Source of the DNA: QHXM01 sp032160705 | GTDB taxonomy: Bacteria > Acidobacteriota > Blastocatellia > Pyrinomonadales > Pyrinomonadaceae | DNA length: 64,000 bases | Assembly (NCBI GenBank): GCA_032160705.1 | Contig: JAVHVE010000060.1 | Coordinates: 1 to 64,000, forward strand | Reading direction: 5' to 3' | In this document: in pieces, positions 34,609-44,400 of the stretch | Layout: each line of letters begins with the position of its first letter | Numbering within the stretch: position 1 is the stretch's first letter | The notes under the pieces: generated by a model | Database searches by the model: none | What the model was told of the DNA's origin: nothing | The model's input: only the letters and a program-made list of their open reading frames with translations | Translations under genes and position numbers: made by a program

Positions 34609-35265
34609 TCTCTCCCTCACTGCTTTCATCATCTGCTCAAAAACTTCGTCAATTGAACATTCCGTCGAGTCTATCACGATGGCATCGTCGGCGATGGCGA
34701 GCGGTGAATCGTCGCGCGTGGAGTCTCTGTGATCGCGCGTGTTGATCTCGGCGAGGGTTTCTTCAAAGGTCGCGTCGCGCTCCTTCAGACGATCTTCTTC
34801 GTACCGACGGTGCGCGCGTTGTTCGGGCGCAGCGGTCAGGAAGAATTTGATGTCGGCCTGGGGGAAAACAATCGTGCCGATGTCGCGCCCGTCCAGCACA
34901 ACGCCGCCAGCGCGCTTGCCCAGCTCGCGCTGGCGATTGACAAGCGAGCGCCGCACTTCCGGCATCGTCGAAATCACGGAGGCCGAATGGCTCACTTCTT
35001 CGGTGCGGATTCTTTGAGAAACGTCGCGGCCATCAAGCATCACCTGCAAAGAGTCTGGATCACCTTCGAGATTGATGTCGGCCTGCGTCACAACTTTCGT
35101 CACAGCCTCGCTGTCGGTCGTGCTCACACCTGATTCGATGACGGCGAGAGCGGCAGCGCGGTACATCGCGCCTGTGTCGATGTAAAGCAGATTCAACTTG
35201 CGCGCGAGCAAGCGCCCCAGTGTGGATTTGCCCGCACCCGACGGGCCGTCAATGGCGATTATCAT
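34600..35265 (-). CDS. cmk: Cytidylate kinase
   Basis: 221 residues. P-loop GPSGAGKST at 7-15, CMP-binding YIDTGAMYRA, and the diagnostic DGRDIGTIVFPQADIKFFL. The lid region AHRRYEEDRLKERD and TRDDSPL (the RDxxR-like part) are present. It phosphorylates CMP/dCMP for nucleotide synthesis. The C-terminal RERDF and the TGA stop are formed by the adjoining repeat arm. Its start is preceded within 3 bases by another repeat element, leaving no visible ribosome site. Confidence 0.96.
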   Translation of the reverse strand: MIIAIDGPSGAGKSTLGRLLARKLNLLYIDTGAMYRAAALAVIESGVSTTDSEAVTKVVTQADINLEGDPDSLQVMLDGRDVSQRIRTEEVSHSASVISTMPEVRRSLVNRQRELGKRAGGVVLDGRDIGTIVFPQADIKFFLTAAPEQRAHRRYEEDRLKERDATFEETLAEINTRDHRDSTRDDSPLAIADDAIVIDSTECSIDEVFEQMMKAVRERDF

Positions 35266-35268
35266 AAT

Positions 35269-35350
35269 CAGTTTTCAGTTTTCAGTTTTCAGTTTTCAGA
35301 AAAAGCAAGTGGTCTGTGCTTAAAACTGAAAACTGAAAACTAAAAACTGA
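35269..35350. repeat. Heptamer palindrome element (CAGTTTT words)
   Basis: The left arm 35269-35299 is four tandem CAGTTTT heptads. The right arm 35322-35350 has four complementary units, and the loop is about 22 bases. It fills the gap between the aldolase and cmk. The right arm encodes the last two residues and TAG stop of the aldolase gene. Confidence 0.95.
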
Positions 35351-36374
35351 GTGCTTTCCCCATTTCCCTTAGCGCAGTTTCAATGTCTGCGCTGGAAACA
35401 TCGTAGTGCGTGACCATGCGAATTGACGAGCCGAAGCCGGAGGCCAGGACATTATGCTCTTTGAGGCGCGCGCAAATTTCGTCCGCCGTGATTCCCGTTT
35501 CTGAAACGTCGAAGAGGACAATGTTCGTCACAACCGTTTCGGGGTCAATCCTGATGCCGTTTATTTCCGCAAGACCTTCAGCGAGCCGTCGCGCATTGGC
35601 GTGATCCTGAGGCAACAGCTTTGGCGACTCTTCGAGCGCCACCAGCCCGGCGGCAGCAAGCACGCCCGCCTGACGCATCCCTCCGCCGAGAATTTTTCGC
35701 CAGACGCGAGCTTCATCTATAAAGGAGCGCGTTCCCAACAGCATTGAGCCTACCGGCGCACCCAATCCTTTCGACAAACAGAACATGACCGAATCGGCGT
35801 TGCGTGCCAGGTCAGCGACCGATTCATTGAGCGCTACGGCGGCATTGAAGATGCGCGCGCCGTCCAGGTGAACCGGAAGATTGAGCGCATGCGCGCGCTC
35901 GCAAATCTCTTTTGTCCGCTCACGAGTGTAAACCGTTCCGCCTGCCAGATTGTGAGAGTTTTCGAGCGCGACTAAGCGGGTCGGCGCGACATAGTAAGCG
36001 CCGTTGACATGAATGGCAGCTTCAATCGCGTCCCAATCGAGAATGCCGGTGCCGTCACGGCTTTGAACAGGACGCGCCAGCGTGCCCGAAACGGCAGACA
36101 TCGCCGCCATCTCATAATTGTAGATGTGCCCGCGCTCTTCTATCACGACTTCAGCGCCGGGACGCGTATGCAGCTTGACGGCAATCTGGTTGCCCATCGA
36201 GCCGGTCGGGACGAAGATTGCAGCTTCCTTTTCAAAAATCTCCGCCGCGCGTTCCTGCAAGCGATTGACGGTCGGGTCTTCGCCATACACGTCATCGCCC
36301 ACTTCCGCATCCATCATCGCGCGCCGCATGGCGGGCGTCGGTTTCGTTACCGTATCGCTGCGTAGATCGAGCAT
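35340..36374 (-). CDS. ltaE: Low-specificity L-threonine aldolase (PLP, beta-eliminating lyase family)
   Basis: 344 residues, normal family length. N-terminal MLDLRSDTVTKPTPAMRRAM and the VGDDVYGEDPTVNRL segment are characteristic. The PLP Lys lies in FCLSKGLGAPVGSML, and the HLDGARIFNAA region holds the Asp that contacts the pyridine nitrogen. It cleaves L-threonine/allo-threonine to glycine and acetaldehyde. The stop (TAG) and final Ser-Phe come from the CAGTTTT repeat arm. Another repeat element starts 3 bases upstream of the ATG, so no Shine-Dalgarno sequence is seen. Confidence 0.93.
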   Translation of the reverse strand: MLDLRSDTVTKPTPAMRRAMMDAEVGDDVYGEDPTVNRLQERAAEIFEKEAAIFVPTGSMGNQIAVKLHTRPGAEVVIEERGHIYNYEMAAMSAVSGTLARPVQSRDGTGILDWDAIEAAIHVNGAYYVAPTRLVALENSHNLAGGTVYTRERTKEICERAHALNLPVHLDGARIFNAAVALNESVADLARNADSVMFCLSKGLGAPVGSMLLGTRSFIDEARVWRKILGGGMRQAGVLAAAGLVALEESPKLLPQDHANARRLAEGLAEINGIRIDPETVVTNIVLFDVSETGITADEICARLKEHNVLASGFGSSIRMVTHYDVSSADIETALREMGKALSF

Positions 36375-36377
36375 AAA

Positions 36378-36488
36378 AGCAGGAGTCAGAAGACAGAAGT
36401 CAGGAGACAGGAGAAAAGAAAATCAATCGAAGCGGCTCTGCGCCTCTTCATTCTGACTTCTGTCTCCTGTCTTCTGTATTCTTCCTTT
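36378..36488. repeat. Heptamer palindrome element (CAGRAGN words) with shared loop core
   Basis: The left arm 36380-36414 reads as five heptads of CAGRAGN. The right arm 36450-36484 is its complement (CTGACTTCTGTCTCCTG). The loop contains AGCGGCTCTGCGCCT, a variant of the core found at 50287, 58675 and 61026. It spans the gap between hemW (stop 36490) and the aldolase start. Confidence 0.95.
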
Positions 36489-36489
36489 C

Positions 36490-37626
36490 TCAGACAAATG
36501 TTGCAAAGACTTCATTGGAAAGGAGCGCGCCGGTGGTTGTCAACTTCAGCAGGTCGTGGTCTAGCTCGATCAGCCCCGCCTCGCTCAGTCGCGTTAGATC
36601 ACCGGCGTATTCGGCACGCAGATCTGCGCCGAAGCGCGTTCGATATTCTTCCAGATTGATGCCCCGCATCAAGCGCAGACCGAGAAAGATTGACTCGGCA
36701 CGCACCGCGCGCTCGTCCAACTCTGTGGTTTCGACAATGGGTGTCCGCCCCGCTTCGACCAGTTTAGTGTAGCGAGCCGCATCGCGTTCGTTAGACCAGC
36801 GCGTGCGCCGCCCGTCGTAAGAGTGTGCGGAGCAACCGAAGCCGTAAACCGCGCCGCCCGTCCAGTATTTCGTGTTGTGGCGCGATTCGTAACCTGGCAA
36901 GCAGAGGTTGGAAATCTCGTAATGGTCGTAGCCCTCCACGAGAGAGCGCTCAAGCATCATCCGGTACATCTCGGCTGCGAGGTCATCGTCCGGCACGGGC
37001 TCAGCGCCGCGCCTGATCTGATCGGCGAGCGGCGTCCCTTCGTGAACTTCCAGAATGTAGAACGAGAGATGCTCTGGCCGAAGCTTCAGCGCTTCATCCA
37101 GATTGCGCGACCAATTGAGAAGCGTCTGGCGGGGAAGCCCCGCTATCAGATCGAAGCTGATGTTTGTGAATCCGGCTTCGCGCAAAAGAGAGAACGTATG
37201 CCTGACATCTGCGGCGGTGTGCGTGCGTCCCAGGCGTTTGAGTTCAAGATCATCAAAGGTCTGTGCGCCGAAGCTCGCGCGGTTGACTCCTGTTGCGCGA
37301 AACTCGCGCAATGTGTCGAGCGCGACTGTGCCCGGATTCATCTCCATCGTCACTTCCGCATCCGCTTCGACGCCGAAACGCTCCCGCACCGCTTCGAGAA
37401 TGTGCGTGACCTGCTCGTGTGTGAGCAGGCTTGGCGTGCCGCCTCCAAAATAGATTGTGTCCACACGGGGCGCATCTTCGCTCAAATGAAAGGCTCTGAT
37501 TTCGTCTGCCGTTGCGCGGACGTAGCGCTCGGCCAGCGCGCTCTCGTATGCCCCGGTGGCAAAGTCGCAATAGGAGCAGCGCGCACGACAGAAAGGGATG
37601 TGAATGTAGATTCCGGCTGGCTGCAT
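36490..37626 (-). CDS. hemW: HemW-like radical SAM heme chaperone (coproporphyrinogen oxidase-like)
   Basis: 378 residues from the ATG at 37626; a GTG codon directly before it is an alternative. The radical-SAM cluster motif is Cys13-Cys17-Cys20 (CRARCSYC), followed by YFGGGTPSLL and EMNPGTV. The C-terminal HemW domain contains RGINLEEYRTRFG and HDLLKLTTTGALLSNEVF. The absence of HemN-specific N-terminal residues and the CxxxCxxC spacing fit HemW, which inserts or carries heme, rather than HemN. An extended -10 promoter lies just upstream, giving a leader of about 8 bases. Confidence 0.92.
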   Translation of the reverse strand: MQPAGIYIHIPFCRARCSYCDFATGAYESALAERYVRATADEIRAFHLSEDAPRVDTIYFGGGTPSLLTHEQVTHILEAVRERFGVEADAEVTMEMNPGTVALDTLREFRATGVNRASFGAQTFDDLELKRLGRTHTAADVRHTFSLLREAGFTNISFDLIAGLPRQTLLNWSRNLDEALKLRPEHLSFYILEVHEGTPLADQIRRGAEPVPDDDLAAEMYRMMLERSLVEGYDHYEISNLCLPGYESRHNTKYWTGGAVYGFGCSAHSYDGRRTRWSNERDAARYTKLVEAGRTPIVETTELDERAVRAESIFLGLRLMRGINLEEYRTRFGADLRAEYAGDLTRLSEAGLIELDHDLLKLTTTGALLSNEVFATFV

Positions 37627-37640
37627 CACTTGTATGTTTG

Positions 37641-37649
37641 ATTATAGCA
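37641..37649 (-). promoter_or_regulatory. Extended -10 promoter of hemW
   Basis: Minus strand TGCTATAAT: a perfect TATAAT (37641-37646) with the TGN extension. No good -35 is present. The predicted transcription start near 37634 is about 8 bases before the ATG, so the mRNA is nearly leaderless. Confidence 0.6.
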
Positions 37650-37950
37650 TGAAGGTTTGCGCATGAAGCTTTCGGTGCGTCAGCGTACAAACTTTTGTGA
37701 ATGGGATTGTGACGCAGATTTTTCGCTGTGTATGATTTTATTTGGGCAACACATGGCAAATTTGTTGGCGCGCCTAACTTTCCCAACAATTCCGGCAAAC
37801 TTTTCGAACAGCGTCGCGGCATACTGCTTGATAGTGAGAAAGGTAAATTCGGATGAACTCGGACTTGGTTTGCCTCGAATAATTTTTTGTCCGTGTGTTC
37901 ATTAAATCAATTTCAACGCAAGCACCAACCAACTAGGGAGGAATTTCGTA
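37650..37950. other. Intergenic region upstream of the Gly/Ser-rich gene
   Basis: AT-rich compared with the flanking genes. It must hold the promoter of the plus-strand Gly/Ser-rich gene, but I cannot pick one -35/-10 pair with confidence. The ribosome site AGGGAGGA is at 37934-37941. Confidence 0.4.
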
Positions 37951-38475
37951 ATGAAAGAAGATAGAGACGACGAAGGAACAGGCGGCGGTGGTAGCGGTTC
38001 TGGTGGCTCTGGCGGTGGCGCAGGCGGCTCCAGCGGTGGCGCTGGTAGCAGCGGCGGCGGCGCTGGCGGCGGAGGCGGTGCCGGTGGCGGCAGCGGCTCT
38101 GGCGGTGGCTCTGGCTCTGGCGGTTCGTCCGGTGGTGGCGGTGGAGGTAGCAGCTCCGGTGGTGGTGCTGGCGGTTCGGGCGGCGGCTCGGGTTCAGGTG
38201 GAGGCTCTGGGTCAGGCGGCTCATCCGGCGGAAGCAGCGGCGGCGGAGGCGGTGCCGGTGGTGGCAGCGGCTCTGGCGGCGGAAGTGGCTCCGGCGGTGG
38301 CTCCGGTTCAGGCGGTTCCAGTGGAGGATCGGGCGGAGGCTCCGGTTCGGGTGGTAGTGGTGGTTCCGGCGGAGGTTCCGGGTCTTCCGGCGGCGGCTCT
38401 GGCAGCGGCGGCGGATCAGGCTCAGGTGGTTCGTCCGGTGGCGGTGGCGGCAGCAGTTCCGGCGGCGGAAAATAG
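37951..38475 (+). CDS. Gly/Ser/Ala low-complexity protein
   Basis: 174 residues. A charged head (MKEDRDDEGT) is followed by about 160 residues made only of Gly, Ser and Ala, mostly GGGSGSGG-type units, and one final Lys. No signal peptide or membrane helix. AGGGAGGA lies 9 bases before the ATG and a hairpin terminator follows, which supports a true gene. The wobble bases vary freely (GGC/GGT/GGA, and TCC/TCT/TCG/TCA/AGC for Ser), suggesting selection on the protein and not only DNA slippage. Other frames are open merely because of composition. Function unknown; a flexible or phase-separating protein is one possibility. Confidence 0.7.
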   Translation: MKEDRDDEGTGGGGSGSGGSGGGAGGSSGGAGSSGGGAGGGGGAGGGSGSGGGSGSGGSSGGGGGGSSSGGGAGGSGGGSGSGGGSGSGGSSGGSSGGGGGAGGGSGSGGGSGSGGGSGSGGSSGGSGGGSGSGGSGGSGGGSGSSGGGSGSGGGSGSGGSSGGGGGSSSGGGK

Positions 38476-38517
38476 CGCTCACAGCTAACCCCAACTAAAT
38501 TTTATTTTCTAACAAAC

Positions 38518-38558
38518 AAAGCGCGCGAGGACGAACTGATTCGCCACCGCGCGCTTTT
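38518..38558. terminator. Bidirectional terminator between convergent genes
   Basis: A 7-bp GC-only stem GCGCGCG (38521-38527 with 38548-38554) extended by AAA/TTT, with TTTT at 38555-38558 on the plus strand and TTTGTTTG on the minus strand. It separates the Gly/Ser-rich gene from the dipeptidase gene. Confidence 0.8.
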
Positions 38559-38574
38559 CAATTTTGCTTCGCAC

Positions 38575-39906
38575 CTATTTCGGCGTCGGACTCAAACGAA
38601 GCTGGCTGCCCTCGCCACTGAGATTGCGGCTCGCCGCGCGCGCCACTCTCTCGGCTTCGCCAAAAACTCGCAGGAGATTTTCACCCAGGATTTTGCGAAT
38701 GTCTTTTTCATTGTAACCTCTCCGCAGTAGCTCGTAAGTAATATTGGGCAACTGCGAAATGTCTTTCATTCCTTCCGGCAGGCTCGGCACTCCGTCGAAG
38801 TCCGATCCGATTCCAACATGGTCAACGCCCGCGACTTTTGCGATATGATCTATGTGGTCTATCAGCACGGACAGCGGTGTTGCGGGCAAAGGGTTAGCGT
38901 CAAAAAGCTTCTGCCGCTCTTCGGCAAGGCGCTTCGGGTCATCTTTGAAACGTTCGCCGAGCGCATCCAACTGGGGCTTCAAACGCTCATCGCGCGCACG
39001 ATCCGCATCCAGATGTTTCTGGTCTATGAAGGCCGGATAGAAGTTGACCATCACGACGCCGCCATTCTTCGCAATCCGGCGCAAGAGATCATCAGGAATG
39101 TTGCGCGGGTGATTCGATAGGGCTCGCGCGGAAGAGTGGGAAGCGATGATCGGAGCGGTCGAAATATCCAGCACATCACTCATCGTCTTGTCCGAGACGT
39201 GCGAAACATCAACCAGCATCCCCATCCGATTCATCTCGCGCACAACCTCTTTACCAAAATCCGTCAGGCCGTTGTGCTTCGCTTCATCGCGCGATGAATC
39301 TGCCCAGTCGTTCGTGTTGTTGTGCGTCAGCGTCATGTAACGCACGCCCAGGCGATAAAAGTCGCGCAAGGCCATCAAAGAATTCTCAATCGCGTGCCCG
39401 CCTTCGATACCCATCAAGGCGGCGATCTTGCCCTCCTTCTTCGCTCGGCGGATGTCCGCAACGGTTGTCGCCATCATAATCTTGTCCGGGTAACGCTCCG
39501 CCGCGCGATAGACCAGATCAATCTGATCCAGAGCGCGCCTGGCTGAACCGCCCTCCTTCGCGAACTTTTTGTCCACATAGACGGAGAAGAACTCTGCGGT
39601 GAGCCCACCCTCTTTCATCCGGGGCAGGTCTGTGTGGTACTTGCCGATTGAAGATGTGCCGAGATCGTAGCCATCGTCAATCATCATCGTCGTGATGTCG
39701 TTGTGCGTGTCAACGACGATAGCTTTGCGATGAATCTTGAGCGCCTCGCGCCACAAACGCTCGTCGCGCAGCCCAGCTATTGTCGGCGCGCTCGTCTGTT
39801 TGGGGAGTCCAGAGATTGTCTGCGCGCTTTGCGGAGGCACGTTTGCGACAAGCAGCAGAAAGAGCAAGCTGAGCGCAGTCGAGGAAGAGTGTTTGCGGTT
39901 GTTCAT
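38575..39906 (-). CDS. Exported membrane dipeptidase (renal dipeptidase family M19)
   Basis: 443 residues with a signal peptide (SSSTALSLLFLLLVANVPPQ). The binuclear zinc site residues are visible: VVDTHND, GIEGGHAIENS (Glu), VDVSHVSD and IASHSSARAL (His residues) and HVGIGSDFDG (Asp). The family hydrolyses dipeptides, including those with D-amino acids, and sometimes beta-lactams. A periplasmic scavenging role is likely. It converges with the Gly/Ser-rich gene. Confidence 0.93.
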   Translation of the reverse strand: MNNRKHSSSTALSLLFLLLVANVPPQSAQTISGLPKQTSAPTIAGLRDERLWREALKIHRKAIVVDTHNDITTMMIDDGYDLGTSSIGKYHTDLPRMKEGGLTAEFFSVYVDKKFAKEGGSARRALDQIDLVYRAAERYPDKIMMATTVADIRRAKKEGKIAALMGIEGGHAIENSLMALRDFYRLGVRYMTLTHNNTNDWADSSRDEAKHNGLTDFGKEVVREMNRMGMLVDVSHVSDKTMSDVLDISTAPIIASHSSARALSNHPRNIPDDLLRRIAKNGGVVMVNFYPAFIDQKHLDADRARDERLKPQLDALGERFKDDPKRLAEERQKLFDANPLPATPLSVLIDHIDHIAKVAGVDHVGIGSDFDGVPSLPEGMKDISQLPNITYELLRRGYNEKDIRKILGENLLRVFGEAERVARAASRNLSGEGSQLRLSPTPK

Positions 39907-39970
39907 TTCATGAGCCGTCCTTCTTCTGAAGGTTTGTTCGCGGGGAATTTGCGAGCGAGCAAACTCTAGC

Positions 39971-40516
39971 TTACTTCATAGATGCTCGCAACCTGCGATA
40001 AAGCCAGGCCACTGCGACGAGCAGAATGGCCGGAATCCAGACCCAGACCAACTCACTCGCAAGCACGACGAGCCCGCGATTGCTGAAAAACCTTAAGCCG
40101 ATGGGCGAGACTTCGATGGGTCGCCAGGGGAAGAAGTAGCGCGTTCCATCAAACGGAGCGAAGAAGGCCACGCCCGACCCGCCATCCGTCAGCGCGTCCA
40201 GCAAACCGTGCGAAGCGGTGATGATGAAGAAATAGACGAACAGCCGCCACCATTTTTTCGAGAAAGCGGGCGTCTCTTTGAAAGCCAGCCGAACGACCAG
40301 CAGGACAAGCAAGAGCGCGAACAGCAGCGAGTGAGTAATCCCTCTATGGTCGAACATTGACCCGCGCAGGCCGAAAGCGAAACCGATGATGACATCCACA
40401 TCCGGCAGGACGGCGCAAAGCGCAGAGAGCACCCAGAAGCGGATGGGGCGCTTCTCGCCCGTGGACACTTTGCCCAACGCGAGCGCGGCAAACGCATGAG
40501 TGAAAGCCGAAGGCAT
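39971..40516 (-). CDS. YdjM/DUF457-family membrane-bound metal-dependent hydrolase
   Basis: 181 residues with four or five membrane helices. Family motifs: MPSAFTHAFAALALGK, LPDVDVIIGFAFG and FDHRGITHSLLFALL; the His and Asp residues are the proposed metal ligands. Homologues are inner-membrane proteins, LexA-regulated in E. coli, with unproven enzymatic function. It is divergent from the response-regulator gene. Confidence 0.88.
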   Translation of the reverse strand: MPSAFTHAFAALALGKVSTGEKRPIRFWVLSALCAVLPDVDVIIGFAFGLRGSMFDHRGITHSLLFALLLVLLVVRLAFKETPAFSKKWWRLFVYFFIITASHGLLDALTDGGSGVAFFAPFDGTRYFFPWRPIEVSPIGLRFFSNRGLVVLASELVWVWIPAILLVAVAWLYRRLRASMK

Positions 40517-40631
40517 GTTGACGAAATAGCCACGACAGCAGCACGCCTGTCAACTGTGGCTGTCCACATTTACCGGGAGGGCAACAAAGACTAGATTTAC
40601 ACTGACATTTAGTACGCCGTAGTTCTACAAT

Positions 40632-41408
40632 ATGAGTATGTCCATCCTGATTGCCGAAGACAACATAGCCCAGCGTCGTTACCTGCGAGAAATCCTGGAG
40701 CGCGAGTTTGCCGCGCACGCGCCCGTGATTGAGGCTGCGGACGGCGAAGAGACGATTGCTCTGGCCTTGAAGCACAGACCGGGGCTGTGTGTCCTCGACA
40801 TTCAGATGCCGAAGCTGTCGGGCGTGAAGGCGGCACGCGCCATCTGGAAAGATTTTCCGGCGGCGCGAATAATTTTCTGGACGCAGTTTCCGCATGAAAT
40901 CTATATCAACGAGATTCGCAAGATTATCAAGTCGGTCTCGCCTCCGCCCGCCTACGGTTTTATTCACAAGAACAATCCCGAATCTCGCTTCCTGCGCTTT
41001 GTCGCAGCCGTTCTGGAAGACGGCGCGGACATGATTGACCCGGCGTTCAAAGATTCTTTCAAGCGCCCGCTCCTGACTGAGTTTGAAGCTGAAGCTCTCT
41101 ACTACCTCGCGCTCGGATTGTCTAACTGGGCGATTGCGCGAAAGTGCAGCCTGAGTCTGCGCGGAGTGGAGAGCCGCCTGGCGACGCTCTACGAAAAACT
41201 CTTCGTCTCGATGCCCGAAGGCACGCCCAACGAAGCCTACGACAAGCTCGCTTACAACGTGCGAACGCGCGCCTTCTTTGAAGCTCTGCGCCGGGGCTTG
41301 CTCAATTCTGATGAATTGGAAGGCGCTTCGCACGATCTCGAAACGTGGATCGAGCGCGACCGCAAGCGTTACGTTGAAGAACAGAAGGCGGAAGGTAAGA
41401 AGCAGTAG
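40632..41408 (+). CDS. Response regulator with LuxR-like DNA-binding domain
   Basis: 258 residues. Receiver domain 1-135 with acidic pocket (AEDN) and phospho-acceptor Asp56 (CVLDIQMPK). The receiver Thr/Ser position is in IIFWTQFP and the Lys in FIHKNN. A helix-turn-helix region (about 150-205, LTEFEAEALYYLALGLSNWA, then SLRGVESRL) resembles NarL/LuxR regulators. It is followed after 25 bases by the sensor kinase gene, and the two surely form a pair. A polar C-terminal extension of about 40 residues is unusual. Confidence 0.9.
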   Translation: MSMSILIAEDNIAQRRYLREILEREFAAHAPVIEAADGEETIALALKHRPGLCVLDIQMPKLSGVKAARAIWKDFPAARIIFWTQFPHEIYINEIRKIIKSVSPPPAYGFIHKNNPESRFLRFVAAVLEDGADMIDPAFKDSFKRPLLTEFEAEALYYLALGLSNWAIARKCSLSLRGVESRLATLYEKLFVSMPEGTPNEAYDKLAYNVRTRAFFEALRRGLLNSDELEGASHDLETWIERDRKRYVEEQKAEGKKQ

Positions 41409-41433
41409 TTGCACTCGCTTTGTCGCCTGAATA

Positions 41434-44400
41434 ATGTCACGACAGTTCTCACACACAGACGCCAGCGCGCAAAGAAAACGTTTGACTGAGAGCTTTGCGT
41501 TGACCGTTTGCTGCCTGCTGCTTTTCGCTTTCTGCTTTTTGCCCTCCGCTCCGTCTGCACAAAACGCCAACCAGTCTGCGCCGTCACCAACTCCGACAGC
41601 GCAAGCATCGCCCACGTCTTCACCGATGCCCACACCCACACCAACTCCGACGCCGACGCCGACGCCACCGTCAACATTGCATCAATGGGGCGCGGTCACA
41701 CTCTTTCACGGCCTGCCTTCTGATCGCGTGCATGCAATAGCGCAGGATGCGGACGGCGCGATGTGGTTCGGGACTGATGGCGGGCTGGCGAAATATGATG
41801 GGCGACGCACGGAGACCATCACCCTCGAAGGCTTGATGTCAAAGCGCGTGCTCGCCCTCAAATTTGACCAGCAAGGCGTGCTCTGGGTCGGAACTGAATC
41901 GGGCGCAGGCTTACTCGTCAATGGTGAGTTTCGCGCCATCAACGAGACGGCAGGCAAAGTCATTACAGCCATCATCACGCCGGAGCGCGGGCGCGCAATC
42001 CTGGCGAGCGAGCAGGGCGTCATCTTCGATTGCCGCACAGGTGCGGATAATTCCTTTTACGTAAAAACCATTCCCGAAAAGCCTCTGACGAGCGCGGACT
42101 TTGATCGCCCCGGCGACCTCAACCTGACGAGCCTGGCGATGAAAGACAATGTTCTCTACACCGGCACGCGCAGTCGCGGAGTAATCGCGATTGAGAACGA
42201 TGCCGTCAGAGAAATATTCAGCAACCCGCGCCCGTTCTTCGTCGAGACGATTGAGATGGATTCGCAGGGTCATCTCTGGTATGGCGCGAAGGCCAAGAAG
42301 GAAGAGAGCGGGCTCTATAAAGCTCAGGACATTTTGCGTCCCGTGAGAATCGGAACGGCGCTGGGAATGGTAATGGCCTTGCGCGCGGGCGTGGACGATG
42401 ACATGTGGGTCGGAACGGATGGGCGCGGCGTGTCTCACTACGACAATTCCTCTCGTCTCATCGAGCGCTTCACGTTTGAAGGAACGGCGGGCGGGCTTCG
42501 TTCAGACCACGTTTATGCGATCTTCGTTGACCGCGAGGAGGTCGTCTGGTTCGGTACGGACAGGGGCGTCTGCCGCTACGACCCGCACGCGCCGCGCGTC
42601 GAAAACGTCTCCGGTGTAGCCGAAAGCAATTTCGTCCGCACGCTTTTTCAAACCAGGGACGGACGGCTGCTCGCGGGCACGAATCGCGGGCTGTTCATCT
42701 ACGACCGCGCGGCGTCGCAGTGGTCGCCCGTCGCGGATTTGTCGCAAAGTCCCGTCTTTGCGATTACTGAAGACAAAAAGGGGCGCGTCATTGTCGGCGC
42801 GGGCACGGGTTTGTACAGAAGCGAGAAGCCTACGGGTGAGAGCACAACTAATCTCAGTTTGACGCGCATTGGAGCGCTTGGCTCACCAAACACGGAAGCG
42901 GGCGGCGTGCGCGCGCTCGCAGAGTTTCAGGGAGAACTTTACGTTGGCACATTCGGGCGCGGCGTCGAGCGGTTCAACGGTGAGACGCGAACGCTTATCT
43001 GGCCTGGTAATCAAGCGAGCGCTCAGGAGCGCGAGGTGGTCAGCCTGCGCGCAGACAAAAATGGAAAGCTCTGGATTGGGACGGCGCTGGCCGGAGCTTT
43101 CGTCTTCGATGGCCGCGAGGTCAAAGCGCTGCCCGCGCTTGAAAAACTGAAAGGCAGCGCCGTCTGGTCGATTGATGATGGAGGCAACGACAATCTCTGG
43201 TTCGCCTCCGCTCGCGGCCTCTACCTCTACCATGCGGGAGAGTTAAAAGAGATCGTCGCGGGGTTAGACGCGCGCAGCGTCTTTGCCACCACTGACGCAA
43301 CGTCCGCCGCGAGTGTCTGGTGCGCGACCGCCGGGGGCGGATTGCTCCGCGTCTTGATGAACGACCAGCTCGGCGCTATTGTCTCGCGCCTCGACGCCGA
43401 ACAGGGTTTGCCGTCGCAGAGCGCCTTCGCCATCTTGCCCATACGCGCAGACAAAAACGATGAGACTCTGCTGATCGGGACCAATCGCGGCGTCGCACGC
43501 TACAGTCCTGGGAGCGCGCTGCCTGTGCTTAGCCCGGTGCGCATCATCGGCCAGCGCATCCATCAACTGACGGAGCTTCGTACCGGGCTTCACCTGGACT
43601 ATCCGCAGAACAGTCTCCTGCTCGACGTTGCTGCCACGAGCAGCCGCACCTACCCTGAACAATTCCAGTATGCTTTTCTGCTCTACGATGCGGCGGGGCG
43701 TGTTATCAAGCAGAAATTCTCTCACGACGCGCAGTTTACGATGGAGAGTTTGAAGCCAGGCCTTTACAGGGTGTCTGTGCGCGCCTTCTCGAAAGATTTG
43801 ATCGCGTCCGACCCCCTGGCTTTCGAGTTCAAGGTCGCGGGCGCGCCTTTTCCCTGGACGACGACCGCGCTGTCAATTCTGCTGGCGCTGGCGCTCCTGG
43901 CCTTGTGGTGGGGCTATCACCAGAACCGCAGGCTGGCGCGCACGGGCATGGCGTTGGCCGACACCAATCGCCAGCTTGCAGACGCGCGCATGCAGCTCGC
44001 CAACGAAACCGAAGCCGAGCGCCGCCGCATCGCGCGCGACCTTCACGATCAAACGCTCGCAGACCTTCGCCACCTCCTGATGCTGACGGATCAACTGCCC
44101 GCAGATGGGAAAGACGCGGGGCAAAAGATACCGGCGACGCCCACAGTCTTCCGCTCCGAGATTGAATCCATTTCAAATGAAATCCGGCGCATCTGCGAAG
44201 ATTTGAGTCCGTCCGTGCTGGAAAACGTCGGCTTCAGCGCCGCGCTCGAATGGGCGCTCTCGAACGCCGTCACCCACTCGCCGCCTGAGCAAAGGTTTGA
44301 ATATGAGTTTGCCGCAGACGAGGGATTGGATGAGCGAATCAATTTCTCTCGCGCCACCCAGATGCAAATCTATCGCATCGTGCAGGAAGCCATCAGCAAC

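Noticed and set aside
37913..38494. Alternative open frames (166 codons plus, 193 codons minus) over the Gly/Ser-rich gene
   Set aside because: They arise from the GGN-rich repeat composition; only the Gly/Ser frame has a Shine-Dalgarno sequence at the right distance.
40344..41639. 431-codon minus-strand open frame
   Set aside because: It overlaps the complete response regulator, part of the kinase and the DUF457 gene in antisense; product has no recognisable domain and no ribosome site. It is a composition-driven shadow frame.
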